Part shown: positions 26,468 to 34,277 of the stretch, piece by piece
Layout of the letters: each line of letters opens with the position of its first letter
Numbering within the stretch: position 1 is the first letter of the stretch
NCBI RefSeq assembly: GCF_002723955.1
Contig: NZ_BEWN01000003.1
Location: 310,001-374,000 of the forward strand
DNA from: Gluconobacter frateurii
GTDB lineage: Bacteria > Pseudomonadota > Alphaproteobacteria > Acetobacterales > Acetobacteraceae
Direction of reading: 5' to 3'
DNA length: 64,000 nt
Notes under the pieces: generated by a model
The model's database searches: none
The model's input: the letters and a program-made list of their open reading frames with translations, nothing else
What the model was told of the DNA's origin: nothing
Translations under genes and position numbers: made by a program

Positions 26468-27859
26468 TCAAACTGGGGCGTCAATATCCACGATATTGAT
26501 CAGCTTGTGATTAACAAACTCCTTGATACCCAGACCGATGAGTTCACGCCCGTAACCTGATCGTGCAATACCACCAAAGGGAAGATCGGCTTTTGGAATC
26601 AGAGGATGGTTCACAAAAACCATTCCCGTGCGAATTTTTGCTGCCACACGGGCACCACGTTCTTCATCGGCCGTGAAAATAGCGCCACCCAGACCGTAGG
26701 GAGAATCATTGGCGATGCGAATGGCATCGTTTTCGTCTTTTGCACGGTACAGCTGTGTGACGGGGCCAAAGAACTCCCAGTGGCGAGCTTCGTTGTTTTC
26801 GTCCAGACCGGTCATCAGAAGCGGTTGAAAGAAAGCCCCTTTCTCAGGAACCGGCGCTCCTATGACTTCTACCTTGGCACCATGCGCCTTGGCTTCTTCC
26901 ACCTGCTTTTTCAAATCGTCAGCAGCCCCCTGTGAGGAAAGCGGAGCCAGTGTGGTGGAGGGGTCCATCGGGTCGCCTGCCTTCAGTTCAGCCACGCCCT
27001 TTTTGTAAATTTCGAGAAAGCGGTCATAGAGAGTATCGGCGACGATGATGCGCTTTGCTGAAACACAGACCTGGCCAGCGTTCCAATGACGCCCCATGAC
27101 AGCCCATTTTGCAGCTTTTTCAACATCTGCATCATCAAGAACAATGAAGGCATCCGCGCCACCGAGTTCCATTGTGGCCTTCTTGAGCGCCTTGCCCGCT
27201 GTGCCGGCAATGACCACACCAGCCCCCTCGGAACCTGTCAAAGCCACGCCACAGACACGAGGATCGTTCAGGATCATCGCAGTATGAGGACGCGCTGCAT
27301 AAAGGTTACGAAATAGCCCTTTGGGAAGACCAGCTTCAATCATCAGGTCTTCGCAAATTGCTGCGCATTGCGGCAAGTTGGACGCGTGCTTCAGCAGGAC
27401 GGCGTTTCCTGCTGAAAGCTGGGGAGCAATAATGCGAACAACCTGGTAAAATGGAAAATTCCAAGGTTCGATGGCCAGCACAATGCCAAGAGGCTCGTGC
27501 ACCAGGATTGCCTTTCCTTCGGCAGGGTCCGCAACCGGAAGAACTTCCGGCTTCAGAAGCTCTTCCGCGTACTTGGCATAGTATTCAAATATTTCTGCCG
27601 AAAGAATGACTTCTTTTTTGGACTCTTCAAATATCTTTCCCATCTCAAGCGTTCCAAGCCGGGCATACTTATCAATGTCCCGACGCAGGATTGCTGCCGC
27701 AGCTGCCATGACATTGGCGCGGTCTTTGAAAGATGTTTCACGCCAGCTTTCATAAGCAGAATGTGCTTCAGAAAGTGCAACCTGAACTTCTTCATCTGTC
27801 GCATCTGCAAATGTCGCAACGACTTCGCCCGTATAGGGATTTGTGCTTGCGTAGGCCAT
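26468..27859 (-). CDS. NAD(P)-dependent aldehyde dehydrogenase, succinate-semialdehyde type
   Basis: The 463-residue protein is a complete aldehyde dehydrogenase. The E-P-W-N-F-P-F cofactor region, the M-E-L-G-G catalytic glutamate motif and the G-Q-V-C-V-S-A-K-R catalytic cysteine near residue 263 are all present. The length and the R-H-W-N-A-G-Q-V-C context fit the short succinate-semialdehyde dehydrogenase branch. GAGG precedes the ATG. A large inverted repeat lies 138-186 bases upstream, between it and the TetR regulator, so aldehyde-responsive repression is likely. Other aldehydes are possible substrates. Confidence 0.92.
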   Translation of the reverse strand: MAYASTNPYTGEVVATFADATDEEVQVALSEAHSAYESWRETSFKDRANVMAAAAAILRRDIDKYARLGTLEMGKIFEESKKEVILSAEIFEYYAKYAEELLKPEVLPVADPAEGKAILVHEPLGIVLAIEPWNFPFYQVVRIIAPQLSAGNAVLLKHASNLPQCAAICEDLMIEAGLPKGLFRNLYAARPHTAMILNDPRVCGVALTGSEGAGVVIAGTAGKALKKATMELGGADAFIVLDDADVEKAAKWAVMGRHWNAGQVCVSAKRIIVADTLYDRFLEIYKKGVAELKAGDPMDPSTTLAPLSSQGAADDLKKQVEEAKAHGAKVEVIGAPVPEKGAFFQPLLMTGLDENNEARHWEFFGPVTQLYRAKDENDAIRIANDSPYGLGGAIFTADEERGARVAAKIRTGMVFVNHPLIPKADLPFGGIARSGYGRELIGLGIKEFVNHKLINIVDIDAPV

Positions 27860-27996
27860 CTTTACCTCAGGCTGTAGGAAATGCAGGAAAGAACCGGAAA
27901 ACGCCGGTTCCTGCTCTTTCGCAGAGAAAAAACGCTGGAGCGCTGACCATAACGAGCATCATGAAGGTCGACATTTGTATCATCACACCTGTTTCA

Positions 27997-28045
27997 GCCA
28001 TATAGTTGACCGGTCTACTATTATTAGACCGGTCAACTATATGGC
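27997..28045. promoter_or_regulatory. 21-bp perfect inverted repeat, paired TetR-type operators
   Basis: Arms at 27997-28017 and 28025-28045 are perfect reverse complements with a 7-base spacer. Each arm contains the near-palindromic TAGACCGGTCAA core (or its complement), similar to known NemR-class boxes with TAGACC and GGTCTA halves. This makes two adjacent operators. They lie upstream of the aldehyde dehydrogenase gene and just behind the TetR gene, the obvious binding protein. Confidence 0.65.
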
Positions 28046-28080
28046 GTCTTCACAAAAGCTTTGGCTCAGTGCTGCCGCTG

Positions 28081-28677
28081 TCAGGTATGATCCAAAACCC
28101 TTTGAGTCGCCACCCAAGCTGTATCAAATGGATGTGATGACCGTGTGATCTTCACCATGAGTGTTGCTCCCAACCACCCTTGGTAAACGGCTGCAGCTAA
28201 GGTTCGGGCCTCGGCGTTCGAGCGAATGGAGCCGTCTTTCTGACCTCGCAACATCAAGATCGTAATGCGCTCAATGGCAGCTTCTGTTCCAGCTTCAAGC
28301 ACCTGCCGCATGGGTTCCGAGAGATCCGAAATTTCCGCACCAAGCTTTACAATCAAACACTTATCGCCAACTTTTCCGTCGACATGAGTGTCCCACCAGA
28401 AACGACAATACGCGAAGAGCCGTTCTGCGCCCGAGCCTTCGGGTTCCATAAAAAGATGATCCATGTTCGCCAGGTAGTCGGACACATATTGCCGGAGAAG
28501 CTCCTCTCCAAATGCTTCCTTGGACTCAAAATAGTGATAAAATGACCCCTTGGGGATTTGGGCAACCTCAAGGATTTGTGAAATTCCAACGTTAGAAAAC
28601 CCACGCGCACCAATAAGAGGGCGCGCCGCTTCTACGATATGACGTCTTGCTGCATCTTGTTTGTCTGCAATCTTCAT
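28081..28677 (-). CDS. TetR/AcrR-family repressor, NemR/AcuR-like
   Basis: The product is 198 residues from the ATG at 28677; a longer start at 28713 is possible. The N-terminal helix-turn-helix (G-I-S-Q-I-L-E-V-A-Q-I-P-K-G-S-F-Y-H-Y-F) is followed by an all-helical ligand domain containing C-L-I-V-K-L-G-A-E-I-S-D-L, which marks the NemR-like electrophile-sensing branch. That Cys region is where such repressors often sense reactive aldehydes or quinones. It lies upstream of and parallel to the aldehyde dehydrogenase, with the paired operator between them. Sensing of a reactive aldehyde is inferred. Confidence 0.87.
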   Translation of the reverse strand: MKIADKQDAARRHIVEAARPLIGARGFSNVGISQILEVAQIPKGSFYHYFESKEAFGEELLRQYVSDYLANMDHLFMEPEGSGAERLFAYCRFWWDTHVDGKVGDKCLIVKLGAEISDLSEPMRQVLEAGTEAAIERITILMLRGQKDGSIRSNAEARTLAAAVYQGWLGATLMVKITRSSHPFDTAWVATQRVLDHT

Positions 28678-29079
28678 TCCGATCTTCTGACAGTTTGAGC
28701 GAACATCGGTCAAGAATATCTTGCCTTTATCCCTAGGCGCCCAGTTCCTCCCAACAGTCCTGCCCTTTCATGAAAATAACGGGGGAACGCATTGGACATG
28801 TCAGTTTTTTCCAGACATTTGGTAAAATCCACTGATATCGGGCGTTATACATAACCAGGGCATCATCCGGCCTTCTGCGTTTACCAACCAATTACCGACG
28901 GCAGAAAATAGGCAGACTCATTCGCGTAAAAACAGTTCATGACAATATGGGACAAAGACAAGCCTTACGTCTTTTAGCTTATTAATAGAAGTACAAATAT
29001 TTCTTGGTATTCCAGTCTTCTTCGACAAACTTCAAAAAAGGAAGTTGATAAAAATTTTGACCGATATCAAAAGTAGTTT
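28678..29079. other. intergenic stretch, nothing recognised
   Basis: This 402-base gap lies upstream of the TetR gene (minus strand) and behind the AraC gene (also minus). It becomes A+T-rich towards 29080 with several A and T runs. I found no convincing reading frame, hairpin or repeat. Confidence 0.4.
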
Positions 29080-29964
29080 TTATAATATTTGGCACTGCCA
29101 TTTTCTTGGAGTACATCCAAACTGCTTCTGAAAAGCCGCACTAAAGTGGCTTACATTGCTATACCCAAGCTCCATTGCTGTTTCTGTTACATTTTTCTGT
29201 TGCAGTAAATGGCGTGCATGTTCCATCCGATGCATCTGGTAAAGAGCGTAGGGTGCACACCCAAACTGCTGGCGGAACAGCTCCTTGAAGCGCGTCTGGC
29301 TGAGGTCGCACATCGCTGCCAGTTGCGGGATCGTGGGGGCCTGATCAAAGTGTTTCAGCAGAGCCAGCCGTGCATTTTCGAGAGACGCCGTAGTCCTCGC
29401 ATTCAACTGCGGTAACTTCATGTTCCTCGGCGTAAAGGCATGCCCCAGTGTGGTCATTGCCAATCCGTAGCCGACTAACATGTCAGAGCCGCGAGCCTGC
29501 GAGCAAGAACGTTGCGTGGCACGCAAATAACCAAAAAGTTGTCTGGCCGTTTTTATGACTGGGTCCTGAAGGCCCAATGATCGTGTCTGGATGCCAGAAA
29601 GAGATTCAATCTTCAGCTGTTCAAGGAACAGCGATGGAACATGGATTTCGAGAGCGGAAAACTCTGCACTGTTCTCAAATGTAAAACTCTCAGGAGATGT
29701 ATGAGCCAGGACAAGATCACAGGCCTGGAAATAATGGCTCTGACCGCCTGCCTTCATACTGCATGCCCCTGACAGAATGACCGTGCAACGGGTTGTCAGG
29801 CCAGGCTCGTCGAAATAACCGCTCAACTCATCCGCCCGAGCTGCCACAAACCCACTCGTCTGCAGACCTCCGGGAAAGCACTGCGAGTGCGGATACCGTA
29901 GGGATGTCCCCGCAACACGGTCCGGGTGCGGTTGATGAACCTGGGTTGAGCTGACGTCTGCCAT
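29080..29964 (-). CDS. AraC-family regulator, PchR-like
   Basis: The 294-residue protein has the two-helix-turn-helix AraC DNA-binding domain in its last 100 residues (M-C-D-L-S-Q-T-R-F-K-E-L-F-R-Q-Q-F-G, then M-E-L-G-Y-S-N-V-S-H-F-S). It has a less conserved sensor domain before that, as in PchR, the ferri-pyochelin-responsive activator. It lies divergent to a TonB receptor gene followed by an RhtX/FptX-like permease, the standard pyochelin-uptake arrangement. I use the ATG at 29964; a TTG immediately precedes it. It probably activates the receptor operon when the ferri-siderophore is present. Confidence 0.88.
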   Translation of the reverse strand: MADVSSTQVHQPHPDRVAGTSLRYPHSQCFPGGLQTSGFVAARADELSGYFDEPGLTTRCTVILSGACSMKAGGQSHYFQACDLVLAHTSPESFTFENSAEFSALEIHVPSLFLEQLKIESLSGIQTRSLGLQDPVIKTARQLFGYLRATQRSCSQARGSDMLVGYGLAMTTLGHAFTPRNMKLPQLNARTTASLENARLALLKHFDQAPTIPQLAAMCDLSQTRFKELFRQQFGCAPYALYQMHRMEHARHLLQQKNVTETAMELGYSNVSHFSAAFQKQFGCTPRKWQCQIL

Positions 29965-30019
29965 CAAGGAGCGGCCTTTCCTGTCCGATCGGGGTAAACA
30001 GACTGATCCGGGTAGCGAA

Positions 30020-30038
30020 GATAATAAGAATTATTATC
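30020..30038. promoter_or_regulatory. Fur box
   Basis: GATAATAAGAATTATTATC matches the classical 19-bp Fur box at 16 positions and is almost palindromic. It ends only 10 bases before the receptor ATG, so bound Fur would block the leader or promoter. No ribosome-binding site is seen between it and the ATG. Confidence 0.75.
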
Positions 30039-30048
30039 ATCACGAACC

Positions 30049-32184
30049 ATGAATAAAAACCTCCCCCTTCCAAGGCTCAGGAACAGCTCCCGTGTGCGGA
30101 ATGTCAGTTCCTTGACCTTCGTTTGTACGGCTCTGACTGCGCTGCCTGTCTCTGGATGGGCGGCACAAGAACCAACAGTAAAATGCGTCCACAAACCCGG
30201 AGGCAGCCCCTCAAATCCTGCAGCTCGATGTCTGAACACCAAGGACACTCTCACTGTATGGGGCAAGCGCTCTGCCTTTACTTCCCCCGTCAGCACAACC
30301 CGTATTTCTGCCCAGGACATGCAGGCTTACAGAATGCAAACTCTGGGCGACATCGCTGAACGGGTTCCCAATCTTTCTTTCACCAACACAACGGCCAACA
30401 ATCCCGTTCTGATGGTACGTGGGCTTGGTGGCACGGAAGATGAAGGGCCTGTACTTTACACGACAGTTCTGATTGATGGCGTACCTGTCCCAAGTTTTGC
30501 CATGGGACAGATGTTCGATTTCAGCAATGTGGACGTCCTGCGCGGCCCTCAACTTACGGAGGGCATCAATGCATTTGGCGGTATGGTCTCAGCCCAGTCA
30601 CGTGATCCAGGAAACCGTTTGGCGGGAGCGCTGGATTTCGAATACGGAACCGGAAACCGTAAACGGGCAACATTTTCGGGTGATCTTCCCATTAACGCTT
30701 CCACCAGCCTGCGCCTATCGGTCGGCGGAGAAACTGCTGATGGCTACATCCATAACCGCGCCCTGAACCGGCGTGATACAGGGGGGTGGCACGGCTGGTT
30801 TGGCCGCATCAAGCTACTGCACAAAGATAATGCCGGAGGAGAATGGCGCTTCAGCCTGCATCATATGCTGAACCACGGCGGCAATGATTACTTTGAAACT
30901 CCAGAGAATGCCCGTAACCACGTTTCCTATAATACATCGGAAGGTGTGAACGATACGGAGTACCTCATCGGTTCCGCGCAATACCACCGGAAGTTCAGCC
31001 AACACGCCATTCTCGATGTTACGTTCGGAGGGACTTCCACCGACTGGCGCTACAGCAACCCCTACTCCGTTTTTTCCGCCAACTCCGGCTTTACGTTACC
31101 AACACGCCAGATTGGCGGTTCCGTCATGCTGTCAGGAACCTCCAGAACCCTGGACTGGAAAGGTGGGATCTATGGGCAGCAGGTCAAACGTTGGGCACCC
31201 TATGATTTTGACATGTCGCCCTACTATGCCAGCCGCACGACTGCGACATTGGGAACAGCCAACGTCGCCTTCATGGGTGAACTGGGCTGGCATTTTTTGA
31301 AGAACTGGCGTCTCGTGCCCTCACTGCGTATCGAGCATGTTGATAGTTCTCTCAGCAACTGGACTAGCTCCATGAGCGGAGACACGCCCTACGTCTACAG
31401 CATGCAGGAGAGCCTCCCCCGGCAGACGCTTTCCAAGACTGCGCCTCTCCCCGGCCTGAAACTTGAGTACACTCCCCAGCCTTCCGGGAAGCTGAGCCAG
31501 TTCGGGTGGTTAAGCTATTCACGCTCACTTCTGCCTCCGAACTACAGCCCTTACGGGTCCTATGGCAGCACGGTTTCAGTGCCTTATGCCTCCAGTTACG
31601 GCAATAATATTGAATTGGGTTACCGGCTCGGAGATCTCACGGGTCGATGGTCCGTGGAAGCCACGGGCTTTGCAAATTTCCTCTCAAACCTTCAGGTTTC
31701 CGCAACCAATGGCGCAGGGGAATCCCTTATCGGGACAGCCGGCACCGCACATTCACGAGGTATGGAAGCAACAGCACACTGGAAGCCGCTCGACACGCTT
31801 CAGCTTAACGCTTTCCTTGGGCTAACTTATGCTGCCTATGATCGCTTCGTGTTCGGTGGCACGGATTACAGCGGCAAACAGATGGCCGGGACGCCACGGA
31901 GCAATTTCGGCTTCTCGGGCGAATGGCATCCTGCTCCCGACTGGACCGTCAACGCAAGCGTTGTGCGGCGCGGACGGACAACACTCTACCCCAGCAGCAG
32001 TATCCAGAACGCACCTTATGTACTCGTTGATGCGCAGATCGAGAAACGCTGGAAACACTGGACTGTAGCGCTTTACGGACACAACCTGACCAACTCGAGC
32101 TATTTTACACGCGGTCTGTCAGGTGGATATGTCGTGGCCGCCAATCCGCGTCAGCTTGGCTTCCGCGTCGGGGTGAATTTCTGA
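30049..32184 (+). CDS. TonB-dependent siderophore receptor
   Basis: The 711-residue protein has a signal peptide ending V-S-G-W-A near residue 38. A plug domain follows (L-G-D-I-A-E-R-V-P-N-L-S-F, M-V-R-G-L-G-G, V-L-I-D-G-V-P), then a barrel ending in L-G-F-R-V-G-V-N-F with the expected terminal aromatic residue. It is of FptA/pesticin-receptor-like size. A Fur box and the PchR-like regulator point to ferric siderophore import, probably pyochelin-like. The permease gene starts 1 base after its stop. A decayed copy of its plug region lies at 56365-56560. Confidence 0.92.
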   Translation: MNKNLPLPRLRNSSRVRNVSSLTFVCTALTALPVSGWAAQEPTVKCVHKPGGSPSNPAARCLNTKDTLTVWGKRSAFTSPVSTTRISAQDMQAYRMQTLGDIAERVPNLSFTNTTANNPVLMVRGLGGTEDEGPVLYTTVLIDGVPVPSFAMGQMFDFSNVDVLRGPQLTEGINAFGGMVSAQSRDPGNRLAGALDFEYGTGNRKRATFSGDLPINASTSLRLSVGGETADGYIHNRALNRRDTGGWHGWFGRIKLLHKDNAGGEWRFSLHHMLNHGGNDYFETPENARNHVSYNTSEGVNDTEYLIGSAQYHRKFSQHAILDVTFGGTSTDWRYSNPYSVFSANSGFTLPTRQIGGSVMLSGTSRTLDWKGGIYGQQVKRWAPYDFDMSPYYASRTTATLGTANVAFMGELGWHFLKNWRLVPSLRIEHVDSSLSNWTSSMSGDTPYVYSMQESLPRQTLSKTAPLPGLKLEYTPQPSGKLSQFGWLSYSRSLLPPNYSPYGSYGSTVSVPYASSYGNNIELGYRLGDLTGRWSVEATGFANFLSNLQVSATNGAGESLIGTAGTAHSRGMEATAHWKPLDTLQLNAFLGLTYAAYDRFVFGGTDYSGKQMAGTPRSNFGFSGEWHPAPDWTVNASVVRRGRTTLYPSSSIQNAPYVLVDAQIEKRWKHWTVALYGHNLTNSSYFTRGLSGGYVVAANPRQLGFRVGVNF

Positions 32185-32185
32185 C

Positions 32186-33475
32186 ATGGAGACCGCATTA
32201 TACTCCAGCCAGAATATTGGAACCGGAGACGAGGCCGGAAAAACGCCCTTTAGGCGTTTTCTGGCCATCGGATTCATGTATGGCGCTCAGGGCATTCCAG
32301 CAGGCTTGGCCTTCAACGCGTTTGCAAGCATTCTGCGCCACGGCGGCACGCCCTTGAAAGAGATTGGCCTGACAGGACTGATATTTCTCCCTTGGGCATT
32401 GAAATGCTTCTGGTCCAGCTTGGCCGATAATGCTGGCAAACGATGGGGTTACGGAAATCTCGCAGTATGGACGCATGTGTCAGCCGTGGTTGTCTGCCTG
32501 CTTCTGGGATTCGCCTCCCCTGACCGGTATTTTCTGCTGGCCCTGTCGGGCATCCTGCTTCTGAACACGATTTTTGCCACGCAGGATATTTTCACAAATG
32601 CCTGCGTCGTATCCCATATGAAGGGCCGCGATGCCGGACTGGCCAATGCTCTACAGGTTATTTCATTTCTGCTGGGTATGGTGGTTGGTGGGACAGGATC
32701 GCTCTTCATCTATGAGCGCTTCGGCTGGTCCGGCGCCATGTGGGGGATGGCGTGTGAACTCTCCATTCTGTGGTTGGCACTTCTGCCATTAAGAGCCTGC
32801 ATCGAACCGGCCAATATCTCTCAAAAACCATCTCGATTCATGGATCTCTTTCAACAACGGGGATTTCTCTGGGCATTCCTGATGGCCATTGCCTTCAAGT
32901 TTGCAAGCTCCTCCATTGCCATGCTGCTTCAGCCCTGGCTGATCGACAGGTCTTTCAGCCTGGAGTTTGCCGGAACACTACAGATGTCCAACATCATCTG
33001 TGGGGCTCTGGGCGGAGCGCTCATTGGTTTTCCGTCCGTCAGATTTCTGGGATGTCGTCGCGCTGTGGGTGTGCTCATCTGGCCCTCCACTCTTCTACTT
33101 GGAGCCCTCGTGCTTCTACAGGCTGCGAATATTGCAACCCCGGCGCTTCTATATATAGGCCTTGGCGTAGAAAATTTTATTGATGGAGGGTTTTATGTCT
33201 CCGTCTGGGCCACGCTCATGAATTGGTCTTCGGAAGAAAGACCCGGAATGGACTACAGCTTTCTCCAGTGCGGGGAAAGTCTGGCGAATGTCCTCGCTGG
33301 CATCTCGATTGCTCCACTAGCATCTGTCGTCGGATACAACAGAAGCTTTCTGATTACATGGATCGCTGGTGCATTCACGCTCTTGCTTGTGGTGTCAGTA
33401 ACCAGAAAACTTGCGGGCCTGTGTGGTAGCAAGCCGTCCTCTATGCAAACATCCAATAAATTGAGACACTCATGA
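32186..33475 (+). CDS. RhtX/FptX-family siderophore permease
   Basis: The 429-residue inner-membrane protein has about 12 hydrophobic segments and the family start F-M-Y-G-A-Q-G-I-P-A-G-L followed by W-A-L-K-C-F-W. This is typical of RhtX (rhizobactin) and FptX (pyochelin) single-component permeases and of AmpG relatives. It would move the ferri-siderophore from periplasm to cytoplasm. It begins one base after the receptor stop and its stop overlaps the cupin gene by ATGA, so all three are one transcript under Fur. Confidence 0.88.
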   Translation: METALYSSQNIGTGDEAGKTPFRRFLAIGFMYGAQGIPAGLAFNAFASILRHGGTPLKEIGLTGLIFLPWALKCFWSSLADNAGKRWGYGNLAVWTHVSAVVVCLLLGFASPDRYFLLALSGILLLNTIFATQDIFTNACVVSHMKGRDAGLANALQVISFLLGMVVGGTGSLFIYERFGWSGAMWGMACELSILWLALLPLRACIEPANISQKPSRFMDLFQQRGFLWAFLMAIAFKFASSSIAMLLQPWLIDRSFSLEFAGTLQMSNIICGALGGALIGFPSVRFLGCRRAVGVLIWPSTLLLGALVLLQAANIATPALLYIGLGVENFIDGGFYVSVWATLMNWSSEERPGMDYSFLQCGESLANVLAGISIAPLASVVGYNRSFLITWIAGAFTLLLVVSVTRKLAGLCGSKPSSMQTSNKLRHS

Positions 33476-33840
33476 CTATCTTCAATCTCCCTAAAGAAGC
33501 CGCCGATCTATCGGTTATTGATATCGAAAAAAAAACAGAAACCGTTTCGTCAAACGGGCTCAAAATGCTTTTCCCGTTTGGAACACATGACGTTGGACTT
33601 TTGCGTTTCAAGGGTTCTACCCCTTGGGAAGAACACCCCAACGATGAATTTCTTCTTGTGGTCGAGGGAGAAACAACGCTGACTCTTCGCACGGAAGATG
33701 GTGAAGCCAGCTCCACAGCAACGCAGGGAGACGTTCTGGTTATTCCGGGAAAGACCTGGCACCGGCAGGATGCCCCGGTTTCAGTAACTCTGATGTTCAT
33801 CACCAATCATGATGGCAATCGCCATCAGGCTGCTTCTTAG
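33472..33840 (+). CDS. small cupin-domain protein
   Basis: The 122-residue protein is a single cupin barrel. Motif 1 appears as P-W-E-E-H-P-N-D-E-F-L-L-V-V-E-G and motif 2 as G-D-V-L-V-I-P-G-K-T-W-H, giving metal-binding His and Glu candidates. Translational coupling to the siderophore permease suggests a role in handling iron or the siderophore, but no function is established. Metal binding is probable from the histidines. Confidence 0.8.
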   Translation: MTIFNLPKEAADLSVIDIEKKTETVSSNGLKMLFPFGTHDVGLLRFKGSTPWEEHPNDEFLLVVEGETTLTLRTEDGEASSTATQGDVLVIPGKTWHRQDAPVSVTLMFITNHDGNRHQAAS

Positions 33841-33876
33841 ACTTCAAATTTATAGCCAGATCATGACGGTGACGAC

Positions 33877-33917
33877 ATGACAGATGTCTGGTGAAAAGAC
33901 GGTCGGGCATCTGTCAT
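33877..33917. repeat. 10-bp inverted repeat after cupin gene
   Basis: ATGACAGATG (33877-33886) and CATCTGTCAT (33908-33917) are perfect reverse complements with a 21-base spacer, 36 bases after the cupin stop. It may be a weak terminator, though no T-run follows. A 12-bp palindrome TATGACGTCATA lies next to it at 33922-33933. Confidence 0.35.
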
Positions 33918-34003
33918 CGTGTATGACGTCATATCGCCATGGTTGCCTAACACCCATTGCATTTCTTTCAATTCGTAATGCTTTCTTTCCTTCCACGATT
34001 TAC

Positions 34004-34044
34004 GTTCCAACAGGGAACGTCCTGCAATATTCCTTCCGGGAACG
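34004..34044. promoter_or_regulatory. two tandem TTCC-N4-GGGAACG elements upstream of the nitrate promoter
   Basis: Two similar inverted elements, GTTCCAACAGGGAACG (34004-34019) and ATTCCTTCCGGGAACG (34029-34044), start 25 bases apart and end about 50 bases before the -35 box. Such paired half-palindromes suggest an activator binding site. No matching regulator gene is identifiable in the window. Confidence 0.4.
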
Positions 34045-34094
34045 CGGGGGAAACTGAGTGTCGGTCAGAGCTGACCCAGAAGAATATTATTATT

Positions 34095-34122
34095 TTGACA
34101 TCGGATCATTCCATAATATAGT
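34095..34122 (+). promoter_or_regulatory. sigma-70-type promoter of the nitrate operon
   Basis: A perfect TTGACA (34095-34100), a 16-base spacer and TATAGT (34117-34122) predict transcription starting near 34130. The leader before the NarK start codon would be about 150 bases. Confidence 0.6.
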
Positions 34123-34129
34123 GTTCTTC

Positions 34130-34277
34130 CTGCAGTATGATGACACTTCGTCAGTGGCGGTGAGGTGTTAGGTTTGTCCGGTCAGGACAGAGACGCATGG
34201 GGTGGATCAATGGCGGTCCACTGGCCCCGAAAGGGCGATGAAGCAGCTTTATTCGATGCTTCATCTGGAAACGTATT
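34130..34277 (+). promoter_or_regulatory. hairpin-rich leader of the nitrate operon, possible NasT target
   Basis: Four stems are visible: ACACTTC with GAGGTGT (34143-34168, one G-U pair), a 7-bp stem with loop GGTCA (34173-34191), GCCC/GGGC (34224-34236) and a perfect 8-bp GATGAAGC/GCTTCATC (34237-34265). The last ends 12 bases before the start codon. NasT-type ANTAR proteins bind paired hairpins in such leaders to prevent termination, and nasT and nasS lie in this operon. No T-run follows the last stem, so the mechanism could instead act on translation. Confidence 0.45.

Noticed and set aside
33922-33933. Palindrome TATGACGTCATA as a regulator site
   Set aside because: It is a single copy with no nearby promoter assigned; palindromes of this length occur by chance in 64 kb.
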